Shown here in pieces: positions 1-5,797 of a stretch of 7,857 nt of DNA. The notes beneath the pieces were generated by a model. That model did no database searches. It worked only from the letters and a program-made list of their open reading frames with translations, and was not told the DNA's origin. The DNA lies in assembly GCA_021827465.1 (NCBI GenBank), contig JAKAVX010000103.1, forward strand, positions 1 to 7,857. Reading direction: 5' to 3'. Both the position numbers and the translations under genes were made by a program. This DNA comes from Deltaproteobacteria bacterium (lineage in GTDB: Bacteria > Desulfobacterota_B > Binatia > Binatales > Binataceae). Within the stretch, counting starts at the first letter, position 1; each line of letters starts with the position of its first letter.

Positions 1-871
1 ATGCGCTGGCGGTGCCGACGATCGTCTTCGTCCCGTCGGACTTGTCGCACCAGACTTCGCACTCGGCTCGCGTGCGCGCGCCCTCGGGACGCCGTTCGAG
101 CAGACGTCCGCGCGGGCCGGTCGTATCGTTGCCCCACAGCACGTTGACGAGCCGAAGATCCATTTTCCCGCCCGCGTACCATCCGAGCCCGAACCGCCGC
201 GTCATCATCTCCGAGATGAGACACACCGAGAGCATCCCCTGCACGACGATTTCCGGGAAGCCGAGCTTTACAGCCTCTTCCCGATTCGTGTGGTAATTGC
301 GCGCCGGGCCGGAGAACGCCATGCACATCTCTTCGGTGATTTTGCGCATCGGGGCGTCCATCGGCTCGCCGCCGCGCTCGCCGACCTGGAAGCTGCGCGA
401 CTTGTCCTTCTCGCGCGAGCGATCGATGACGAAGCCTTCGGCGGGCTTTTGCTCGGGCAGCAGAAAACTCTGATGCGTGCGGCTTAGCGAGACGATCCGC
501 CCCTGGCGATTCATCACCGTGACTTCGTTGACCAGGTATTCGCGATCGCGCTTCACGTAGCGATCCACGATCGTTGAGCGGGTGCGAAGCGTTTCTCCGA
601 CGGCGACGGGATAGAACAGGCTCCATTCCTGGCGGGCATGGAGATTGCCGTAGATATTCGGCAGGTACCACTCGATAGTGCGATAGACGGCGGAGTGAAG
701 GATCAACGCGGGCGCGAGCGCGGGGCCGAGCGGCGAGGGGCCGCAATACCACGGATTATCGTCGCCGGTGGCCGCGACGTAGCGCGCGACCGCTTCGGGC
801 GTGATTTCGTATTCCGCCGCCCCGTAGTCGCGTCCGACGTAGCGCTCGTCTGACGAGAAAATTTCCTTCAT
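1..871 (-). CDS. MaoC-like tandem-hotdog acyl-CoA dehydratase/hydratase (3' end beyond window)
   Basis: This frame is open from an ATG at 871 to the left edge: 290 codons with no stop, so the C-terminus is missing. The product looks like two successive hotdog domains of the MaoC/FAS1-dehydratase type, about residues 10-140 and 165-290, which hydrate or dehydrate enoyl/3-hydroxyacyl-CoA thioesters in the cytoplasm. The first half has GDDNPWY (36-42), which matches the hydratase-2 signature G-D-x-N-P-x-H except that Tyr replaces the catalytic His. The second half has FSGPARNYHTN (186-196), with the His kept (H194) but Pro where Asp is expected, then VVQGM (209-213) in place of the usual V-H-G-M. 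It lies 23 bp downstream of the FlK-like thioesterase gene in the same orientation, so the two are probably cotranscribed. The start is supported by a weak AGGGG about 10 nt upstream. The fold assignment is fairly secure; the substrate is unknown. Confidence 0.8.
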   Translation of the reverse strand, partial: MKEIFSSDERYVGRDYGAAEYEITPEAVARYVAATGDDNPWYCGPSPLGPALAPALILHSAVYRTIEWYLPNIYGNLHARQEWSLFYPVAVGETLRTRSTIVDRYVKRDREYLVNEVTVMNRQGRIVSLSRTHQSFLLPEQKPAEGFVIDRSREKDKSRSFQVGERGGEPMDAPMRKITEEMCMAFSGPARNYHTNREEAVKLGFPEIVVQGMLSVCLISEMMTRRFGLGWYAGGKMDLRLVNVLWGNDTTGPRGRLLERRPEGARTRAECEVWCDKSDGTKTIVGTASA

Positions 872-894
872 CGCCGATATGCCCCTGCGCGCGG

Positions 895-1290
895 TCAGCT
901 TTTGATCTTCGACTTCACGCGCTCGCCGAATTTGGCCGCGTTCACGACCGCGCGGCGATGGACCGCCGAGCCGACCTGCTCGACTTCGTCGAAGACGCGG
1001 ACCTTGAATTCGAACCGTCGGCCATCGACCTTGACCAGCTCCGCCTCGGCACGCACCTGATGGCCGGGCGGCGTCGCGGCGGTATGCTGCACCTCGATAC
1101 CGGCGCCGACCGAAGTTTCACCCTCGTCCAGGTAAGGCTTGATTGCGAGGAACGCCGCCATCTCCATCGTGGAGACCATGCTCGGCGTGGAGAGCACGGC
1201 GGCGAGCATCGGCTCGATCCTGTTTGCGAGATGTTCGGGGCCGACCGTGATCGTGTAAATTCCCTTTGCTCCAACCGGTATGTCTTTCAT
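895..1290 (-). CDS. FlK-like hotdog acyl-CoA thioesterase
   Basis: A 131-residue single-hotdog protein. It resembles the fluoroacetyl-CoA thioesterase FlK of Streptomyces cattleya, which uses a Thr-Glu-His triad to hydrolyse an acyl-CoA. The matching residues are visible: Thr35 in VLSTPS, Glu43 in TMEMAA and His69 in VQHTAATP. Their spacings of 8 and 26 equal those of FlK Thr42, Glu50 and His76. The segment PYLDEGETSVG (52-62) is also typical of the family. The length matches the family, about 130-140 residues. The start ATG has a good Shine-Dalgarno (GGAG, 5 nt away). The gene follows the isomerase gene after 15 bp and precedes the MaoC-like gene by 23 bp, so it belongs to an acyl-CoA processing cluster. 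Homologues in organisms that do not make fluoroacetate are common and probably act on other short acyl-CoAs, so fluoroacetyl-CoA specificity is not implied. Confidence 0.87.
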   Translation of the reverse strand: MKDIPVGAKGIYTITVGPEHLANRIEPMLAAVLSTPSMVSTMEMAAFLAIKPYLDEGETSVGAGIEVQHTAATPPGHQVRAEAELVKVDGRRFEFKVRVFDEVEQVGSAVHRRAVVNAAKFGERVKSKIKS

Positions 1291-1295
1291 CGGTT

Positions 1296-1299
1296 CTCC
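1296..1299 (-). promoter_or_regulatory. Ribosome binding site of the FlK-like thioesterase gene
   Basis: The minus-strand reading is GGAG, 5 nt before the ATG at 1290. It lies just past the stop codon of the upstream isomerase gene. It fixes the thioesterase start and suggests independent re-initiation within the operon. Confidence 0.6.
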
Positions 1300-1305
1300 G
1301 GATTG

Positions 1306-1929
1306 TCAGGTGGTGGCTTCGGCGCGTCTGAGTCCCATCGCGTCGAGTTTCTTCGCGACCCATTCCACGCGATCGTTTCCCCAGAACGGCTCGCCCGCGA
1401 CGATAAAGGTCGGGACGCCGAAAACTCCGTCGCGTTCGCCTTCTTCGAGCGCGGCGGCAAGCTCGCGCGGACCATCGCTCTCCGCGTAGCGGCGAAACGC
1501 CTCGGGATCCATCCCGGCCGCGGCGAGAAGCGGCGCGAGTTCTTCGATTTTCTCGATATCCAGCTCCCGCTTGAAGAAAAGCTCCCAGACCCGGCCGGCG
1601 TATTCGCGGAAACGGCCTTCGCGGTCGGCAAACAGCCCGCTTATCAGCGCAAGCCGCGAGTCGAACAGCCGCTGCGGCCCCTTGATCACGAGCCCGCGCT
1701 CATTGGCGAAGCGGCGCGCGTCGAGATACAGGTAGCGCACCTTGCGCCACGAGCGTTCGTCGCGGTCGGCGAGCGTGCCGCCGTAGGCGGTGAAATCGAA
1801 CACGTGCGGGATGAAGCGAAGTCGCACGCGATGGGTGCGTTCCAGCGCCAGCGCCGGTTCGAAGGCGAGATAGGTGAACGGACTTTTGAAGTCGTAGTAA
1901 AATTTTACGGTTTCGAGCGCCTGATCCAT
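1306..1929 (-). CDS. 2-hydroxychromene-2-carboxylate isomerase family protein (DsbA-fold, kappa-class GST-like)
   Basis: A 207-residue protein read from the ATG at 1929. The frame stays open upstream to a GTG at 2022, but the extra 31 residues look unlike the family, whose members start a few residues before the first beta strand, as the VKFYYDFKSPF segment does here. Members have a thioredoxin-like domain with a helical insertion and bind glutathione. The prototype isomerises 2-hydroxychromene-2-carboxylate in naphthalene degradation, and others act as kappa GSTs or DsbA-like oxidoreductases. Family marks are the serine of KSPFTYLA (Ser16, replacing the thioredoxin CxxC), the cis-proline loop GVFGVPTF (168-175, Pro173) and the following FWGNDR (182-187). 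No CxxC is present, so it is not a thiol oxidoreductase of DsbA type. It is the first gene of the left minus-strand cluster, 15 bp before the FlK-like gene. An aromatic or CoA-thioester catabolic role is inferred. Confidence 0.86.
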   Translation of the reverse strand: MDQALETVKFYYDFKSPFTYLAFEPALALERTHRVRLRFIPHVFDFTAYGGTLADRDERSWRKVRYLYLDARRFANERGLVIKGPQRLFDSRLALISGLFADREGRFREYAGRVWELFFKRELDIEKIEELAPLLAAAGMDPEAFRRYAESDGPRELAAALEEGERDGVFGVPTFIVAGEPFWGNDRVEWVAKKLDAMGLRRAEATT

Positions 1930-2080
1930 GCGCTCAAACGGATAGCTCAAACCGCCCCGATACGAAAGCGCGGGCGTCGTGCGTGGCTCGCTTCTGCTCC
2001 TTCGTACTTGAAGCAGTGCCACCTCGGAGGGCTCCCATCTTTGGCCCCGCTCTCAACGGAGCGTAAGATGCTGACACAGC
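1930..2080. other. Intergenic region between divergent genes
   Basis: These 151 bp separate the minus-strand isomerase gene from the plus-strand Ntn-hydrolase-like gene and must carry promoters for at least one of them. I see no convincing -35/-10 pair on either strand. A TTGAAG at 2008-2013 on the plus strand has no good -10 partner at 16-18 bp. The isomerase frame stays open through about 90 bp of this region, but the encoded residues look non-conserved. On the plus strand, GGAG at 2058-2061 stands 6 nt before an ATG at 2068 that is not in frame with the downstream gene. Confidence 0.5.
2058..2061 (+). promoter_or_regulatory. Shine-Dalgarno-like GGAG upstream of an out-of-frame ATG
   Basis: GGAG lies 6 nt before the ATG at 2068, an ideal spacing. 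That ATG opens a different frame ending at 2286 (73 codons). The Ntn-like gene itself starts at 2081, with 19 nt between GGAG and its ATG. The site may serve a short upstream-overlapping frame, act loosely for the real gene, or be coincidental. Confidence 0.35.
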
Positions 2081-3412
2081 ATGACGCTAATCCTCACAGT
2101 CGCAAACTCGCGCGGCATATATCAGTCATCGGACTACCAGCTAACCGAAGCGGACACCGGAGCCCCCGTATCCGACGGCGCTGGGTCCAAGCAGTTGCAG
2201 GCGACCTTCAAGGATCTGGAATTGATGCTGGCCTTCACTGGCGTGGCGACCGTCGGCACTGGTCCGTCAGCACAGCGCACCGTTGATTGGCTGTCCGCGG
2301 AACTAAGGGCGCTGCCACATGACTGCGACCTTCAAGACATTTGCAACTCGCTTTCAAGGCGCGCCACGGTAGCAATGAAGCCGCATGGGACGCGTGGCGT
2401 ATTGACGTTGGTCTTAGCAGTCAGCGTAGTCGGGAAGCCGTTCCGCGTAGCGGTGATCTCGAACGCAGACTGGCGCGAACGTCCGCCCCGGGCAAGGAAC
2501 CACTTCAATATTTCGATTCATTGGATCAGGAAGCCGTTTCAACGCGCCTTCGGATTCCGCGATTGCCTGCCTCAAGATGAGCAAGATCGCTTAATGGCTC
2601 TCGCGAGACGCGCAGACAAGTCGCCAAACGAAATCATCGAGGAACTGCGGAGCATCAACGCGGTCGCGGCCCGGCGCAGCCAGGGGCATGTAAGTGAAGG
2701 GTGCTGGGTTACATCACAAGTCGCTGATGGTCGGGTTCGTCGATCGGCATCGCGCAACTTCTCAGAGCAGGGCGGCTTGATTCCGTTGATACACCACGGG
2801 ATGGACTTGAGCGAGTGGGTCAAGGAAAACTTCCGAGCGGCCCCTGGCAAGCAGATCAGCCTCGTGCAGACCGCTGGCTTTATTGCTGGGCCCGTATACG
2901 CAACCCCGCTGCCACCTCCTGAAGGGCAACCGCGAAGGTTTGTGCTGTGCGGGCCGCCGGCAACAGGAGTGCTGCGGTCGCCGTCCGGGCACCCTTGCGC
3001 GTCAATCGAAATCAGTCAGCTGGACTGCCAAGTTTTGGCGAGGCGTAACGAGGAGGTCACCTTGCCGTTTGCGCGGATTCAACTGAAGGCTGACGAACCG
3101 ATGTCCGAGGATTTTCCGCGACCACTGCTGCCTTGGCCGACGCTCAGGGTGCCGCTTACTGTTGACGGTGCTTCCGTGCCTCGCGGTTGGGAGCAAGCGG
3201 TCGGCTACTGGGTCAAAGGCGGCATGCATCACGTCGACATACCGCGGACGAGCCGAGGGATTCGGAACTTAGCTTTCCTGGGTGACGATGACGAGCTGAT
3301 CCTCGTGGTCTCTGGGACGGAGCTGACGTGGGCATCCTCGCAAGATGGGCCGACCGCGACGCTGCAGGCGAACATCTCATGGCGCGTGCGACTGGATGGT
3401 ACGCGTGGCTAG
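2081..3412 (+). CDS. Proteasome-beta-like Ntn-hydrolase candidate with unknown C-terminal part
   Basis: A 443-residue protein that I do not recognise by name. The N-terminus is arranged like a proteasome beta subunit or HslV: Met1 is followed at once by Thr2, which removal of the initiator Met would expose as an N-terminal nucleophile. Asp18 in SSDYQLT is mature position 17, the place of proteasome Asp17. Lys37 in GSKQLQAT is mature 36 (proteasome Lys33). It is followed by a strand ending in AFTG (51-54). Alternating strands occur at 107-128 and 205-220, with helices at about 165-200, as an alpha-beta-beta-alpha fold would need. Residues from about 230 to 443 form a second, Pro- and Gly-rich, strand-rich part with no motif I know. 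No signal peptide or clear membrane segment is seen, so it is probably cytoplasmic. It is the only plus-strand gene here, has lower GC than its neighbours, and ends 6 bp before the convergent cytochrome gene. Function and substrate are unknown. The Ntn assignment is inference from spacing. Confidence 0.6.
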   Translation: MTLILTVANSRGIYQSSDYQLTEADTGAPVSDGAGSKQLQATFKDLELMLAFTGVATVGTGPSAQRTVDWLSAELRALPHDCDLQDICNSLSRRATVAMKPHGTRGVLTLVLAVSVVGKPFRVAVISNADWRERPPRARNHFNISIHWIRKPFQRAFGFRDCLPQDEQDRLMALARRADKSPNEIIEELRSINAVAARRSQGHVSEGCWVTSQVADGRVRRSASRNFSEQGGLIPLIHHGMDLSEWVKENFRAAPGKQISLVQTAGFIAGPVYATPLPPPEGQPRRFVLCGPPATGVLRSPSGHPCASIEISQLDCQVLARRNEEVTLPFARIQLKADEPMSEDFPRPLLPWPTLRVPLTVDGASVPRGWEQAVGYWVKGGMHHVDIPRTSRGIRNLAFLGDDDELILVVSGTELTWASSQDGPTATLQANISWRVRLDGTRG

Positions 3413-3418
3413 CCGTGG

Positions 3419-3739
3419 TTATTCGCCGCCGGCGTTGCGCTCGAGATAGCTGAGAATAATCTTCTTCTGGTTCGGCGAGAGCGGCGCGATTCCCGCCGTC
3501 TGCATCCGCTGCTGCATCATCTGCACCTGCATCTGCCACATCGCCGCCGTCAGGCTGCGCGGCTGGTACGCGATATGGCACTGGCCGCATCGCTCGGCGT
3601 AAAGCCTGGCCGGGTAGGTCTTGGCCTGGGGGAGCGGATGGGTACATCCGGTGGCGGCTAATGCGAACGCGAAGAGGAGCCACGCGCGCGGCCGCTTCAG
3701 CGCCGGCGCGGGGGCGCTAATCGCCCGGCAGATGCGCAT
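3419..3739 (-). CDS. Small c-type cytochrome lipoprotein (single CxxCH)
   Basis: A 106-residue exported protein. A basic stretch (KRPR, 15-18) precedes a hydrophobic core and a lipobox ending AATGC, so Cys32 would be lipidated after signal peptidase II cleavage and anchor the protein to a membrane facing the periplasm. CGQCH (51-55) is a single covalent haem c site. The Met-rich helix around MWQMQVQMM (67-75) may supply the distal ligand, and PLSPNQKKIILSYLE (86-100) is the usual C-terminal helix of small cytochromes c. It is probably an electron carrier; partners are not visible here. Its ATG lies inside the HIT gene (23-bp overlap), with GAGG about 10 nt upstream, so it is probably translationally coupled as the last gene of the right-hand operon. 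The N-terminal region before the basic stretch is a little long, and a later start is possible, though no other ATG precedes the signal sequence. Confidence 0.82.
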   Translation of the reverse strand: MRICRAISAPAPALKRPRAWLLFAFALAATGCTHPLPQAKTYPARLYAERCGQCHIAYQPRSLTAAMWQMQVQMMQQRMQTAGIAPLSPNQKKIILSYLERNAGGE

Positions 3740-4196
3740 CGGGAATTCGCCTCGATATCCCGGCCCGTAGCGCCGCCATCAGGGCGCTGCGGTCATGCTC
3801 TTCGAGGGAGAGCATCCGCTCCTTCGCGGGCCGCTCCCACACGGGCGCGCGCTTCATCGGATCGTCCTCGTAGCGGGGGAAGATATGCCAGTAGACGTGC
3901 GGCTCCTGGTTTCCGAGACATTCGTAATTGAGCTTGAGCGGATGGGTGACCTCGGCAATCGCGTCGGCGACCGCGCATACCTCGTCGAACAGCCCCAGCG
4001 CTTCCTCGCGCGGAATCTGGAATGGCTCGCGCGCGTGACGCTTGGCGAGGAGCAGGCAGTAGCCGCGATAGAACTGCGCGTCGCCAAGGACGACCCATGA
4101 GTTGGGCAGCTCGGCGATTAGGTCGAGGGACTTGCCCGCGGCAAGGCGCGCGATAATCGCGCAGATTCCGCATCCGTCGTGCGCGGCGGCGCTCAT
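3717..4196 (-). CDS. HIT-family protein with Tyr in place of the nucleophilic His
   Basis: A 159-residue HIT-superfamily protein, by family a nucleotide hydrolase or transferase acting on dinucleoside polyphosphates or AMP-lysine-type conjugates. The start ATG at 4194-4196 overlaps the stop codon of the deaminase gene (ATGA, 4 bp). The frame continues upstream, but that part lies inside the deaminase gene. Family marks are a Cys-x2-Cys near the N-terminus (Cys9, Cys12), LNYECLGN (89-96) and PHVYWHIFPRY (99-109). The canonical motif is His-x-His-x-His. Here it reads His100-Val-Tyr102-Trp-His104, so the middle His, the nucleophile in Hint and Fhit enzymes, is replaced by Tyr (codon TAC, one base from CAC). 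The flanking His residues are intact. This suggests an altered or non-hydrolytic role, or a subfamily that uses another residue. The neighbours suggest nucleotide metabolism. Confidence 0.85.
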   Translation of the reverse strand: MSAAAHDGCGICAIIARLAAGKSLDLIAELPNSWVVLGDAQFYRGYCLLLAKRHAREPFQIPREEALGLFDEVCAVADAIAEVTHPLKLNYECLGNQEPHVYWHIFPRYEDDPMKRAPVWERPAKERMLSLEEHDRSALMAALRAGISRRIPDAHLPGD

Positions 4197-4714
4197 CGGC
4201 TCGGCGGCACCTGGATAAGCTGCACCTGCGCGTACTTGAGCAGATCGGCGACGGTGGAAAGCTTGTATGCCTTGCCGTAGAAGATGCGCTTGATGCCGGT
4301 ATTGATGAGCACCTTCATGCAGTGGATGCACGGGGTGTGGGTCACGTAGATGTCGGCCTCGCGGATCGCGGCGCCGTTGCGCGCGGCCTGTGCGATCGCG
4401 TTAATCTCGGCGTGGATCGTCCGGTAGCAGTTCTCCTCGACCTCGCCGTAGGGATTGCGCGACTCGTAGATGAGGCATCCCACGTCGATACAGTGCGGCA
4501 GGCCCGCGGGAGCGCCGTTGTAGCCGGTCGCCAGGATGCTGCGATCGCGCACGATCACCGCGCCGACCTTCGCGCGAAGGCACGTCGAGCGCTCGGCGAC
4601 CTGATGCGTGATCGTGATGAAGTACTGATCCCAACTCGGACGCCGGCTGTGTTCTGCCTGCTCCGCGCCGGCGCCGGCTTGATGAGTCGTCTTCCCCTTG
4701 TCGTTCTCTTCCAC
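4193..4714 (-). CDS. dCMP deaminase family zinc enzyme (ComEB-like)
   Basis: A 173-residue cytidine/deoxycytidylate deaminase family protein. The family hydrolytically deaminates dCMP to dUMP, feeding dTMP synthesis. The zinc site is complete: His101-Ala-Glu103 (His ligand plus proton-shuttling Glu) and PCIHC (128-132), with Cys129 and Cys132 as ligands. Other family marks are PSWDQYF (26-32), RAKVGAVIV (47-55) and GYNGAP (64-69), which are typical of dCMP deaminases rather than cytidine deaminases. The first 25 residues, rich in Lys, Gln and Ala, are a variable extension. The start is a GTG at 4714, with GAGG about 10 nt upstream. No ATG occurs before the conserved core. It lies 18 bp after the protease gene and overlaps the HIT gene by 4 bp. 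Substrate preference for dCMP is inferred from the family; related enzymes act on CMP or other pyrimidine nucleotides. Confidence 0.9.
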   Translation of the reverse strand: MEENDKGKTTHQAGAGAEQAEHSRRPSWDQYFITITHQVAERSTCLRAKVGAVIVRDRSILATGYNGAPAGLPHCIDVGCLIYESRNPYGEVEENCYRTIHAEINAIAQAARNGAAIREADIYVTHTPCIHCMKVLINTGIKRIFYGKAYKLSTVADLLKYAQVQLIQVPPSR

Positions 4715-4732
4715 CTTGATTGCGCCTCGGAT

Positions 4733-5797
4733 TCAGAGTGCCCGCAGATGCGGGAGTGAGGTTTCGACTCGCGGCGCCGTCTGCGAGACGTTGTAGAACT
4801 GCTCGCGAGTCGGATGCGGCGATACGTACGAAACCGGCACCGGGCAGAACGTCACCACGAAGATCGCGATTGTCGCCCACGCCGCAAACCATCGCCCGGA
4901 ATCGAGCGGCGCATTCTCGTCGACGGTCGCGGGATGGCCGAGTCCCAGCACGAACAACAGCGCCGCCCAGAAAAGCCATCCTCCCCAGAAATCCCATCCG
5001 GCCATAACCGGAACGACCACCATCAGGACGCACGCGGCGACGAACAGCCGCGAGATCGTGCGATGGTGCCTGCCGAAAAGCGCGTACACCACGTGCCCGC
5101 CGTCGAGCTGTCCCACGGGCAGCAGGTTGAGCGTGGTTACGAACAGCCCGAGCCATCCGGCGAAGGCGATAGGACTCAGGTCGATATTGACCAGGTTCGG
5201 ATCGACGTGCAGCACCAGGTGCACGAGCGCGAGGAACAGCAATGAATTGCCGAGATTGTATCCGCCAGCCGACGGATCGAGCGGTCCCACATGCGAGAGC
5301 GCAAGTCCGACCATCAGGATCGGCACCGACAGGATGAAGCCCGCCCACGGACCCGCCGCGCCGATATCGAACATCACGCGCCGCGTGCTGGGCATCTGGC
5401 GTATCCGGATGAACGCGCCGAAAGTTCCGACGATGAAAAGCGACGGGAACGGCGCCGGGATGAAGTAGGGCAGGCTGGTATCCACGCCGTTTCGGCGCGC
5501 GGTCAGGTAATGGCCCATCTCGTGCGCCAGCAGGATCGCCATCAGCGGAATGGAAAACGTGAAGCCCGCGGTCAACGCCGCCGCGCTCGCAAGCGGATGC
5601 AGAAGCGAGAACGAGCGGCCCGCCAGGTCCGCGCCTGCCATCGAGGTGGTCACGAACGTGACGAGAAACAGGATGAGGTTGAGCGGCGGAATTCCCTGCG
5701 CTTCGGCCCGCGGCGCCGTCGGCGGCGTGTAGGGCGATTGGCGCGGGATCTCGGTCAGGACCGCCGAGGATTCCTTATGTGCGGTGATTTCATCCAT
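4733..5797 (-). CDS. M50 site-2-type intramembrane metalloprotease
   Basis: A 354-residue polytopic membrane protein of peptidase family M50. The zinc motif HEMGH (92-96, Glu93 catalytic) sits at the end of a hydrophobic segment. The second conserved site, NLLPVGQLDGGH (224-235), supplies the Asp ligand (Asp232), as in S2P and the plant EGY proteins. I see about seven to eight membrane segments, around 38-55, 66-91, 118-132, 144-170, 183-198, 206-228, 249-293 (probably two) and 310-327. The residues before the first one (1-36) are hydrophilic and Pro-rich. There is no PDZ insertion of the RseP type, so it resembles the EGY/short S2P group. Such enzymes cut membrane-spanning substrates, often to release a regulator; no anti-sigma factor is next to it here. 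Its ATG overlaps the stop of the SAM hydrolase gene by 8 bp, and the deaminase gene follows after 18 bp, so it lies inside the operon. Confidence 0.92.
   Translation of the reverse strand: MDEITAHKESSAVLTEIPRQSPYTPPTAPRAEAQGIPPLNLILFLVTFVTTSMAGADLAGRSFSLLHPLASAAALTAGFTFSIPLMAILLAHEMGHYLTARRNGVDTSLPYFIPAPFPSLFIVGTFGAFIRIRQMPSTRRVMFDIGAAGPWAGFILSVPILMVGLALSHVGPLDPSAGGYNLGNSLLFLALVHLVLHVDPNLVNIDLSPIAFAGWLGLFVTTLNLLPVGQLDGGHVVYALFGRHHRTISRLFVAACVLMVVVPVMAGWDFWGGWLFWAALLFVLGLGHPATVDENAPLDSGRWFAAWATIAIFVVTFCPVPVSYVSPHPTREQFYNVSQTAPRVETSLPHLRAL

Noticed and set aside
12..853. Three short plus-strand frames at the left edge as candidate genes
   Set aside because: They are antisense to the open MaoC-like gene, which has no stop inside the window and encodes recognisable hotdog motifs.
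1930..2022. N-terminal extension of the isomerase to the GTG at 2022
   Set aside because: The 31 extra residues do not resemble the family, whose members begin just before the first strand; the ATG at 1929 gives a normal length of 207 residues.
958..2286. A 442-codon plus-strand open frame across the isomerase and thioesterase genes
   Set aside because: It is antisense to two well-recognised genes; its residues are rich in Arg, Glu and His, as expected for a shadow frame in GC-rich DNA, and show no domain. Only its last 73 codons have a possible ribosome site, noted separately.
2081..3412. Ntn-like gene as a canonical HslV or 20S proteasome subunit
   Set aside because: The length is about twice the family's, there is no HslU, ATPase or alpha-subunit gene nearby, and similarity is limited to spacing of a few key residues.
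4401..5348. A 315-codon minus-strand frame overlapping the M50 protease and deaminase genes
   Set aside because: It is an Arg-rich alternative frame of the same strand; the overlapping frames carry intact HEMGH, HAE and PCxxC motifs and are clearly the real genes.
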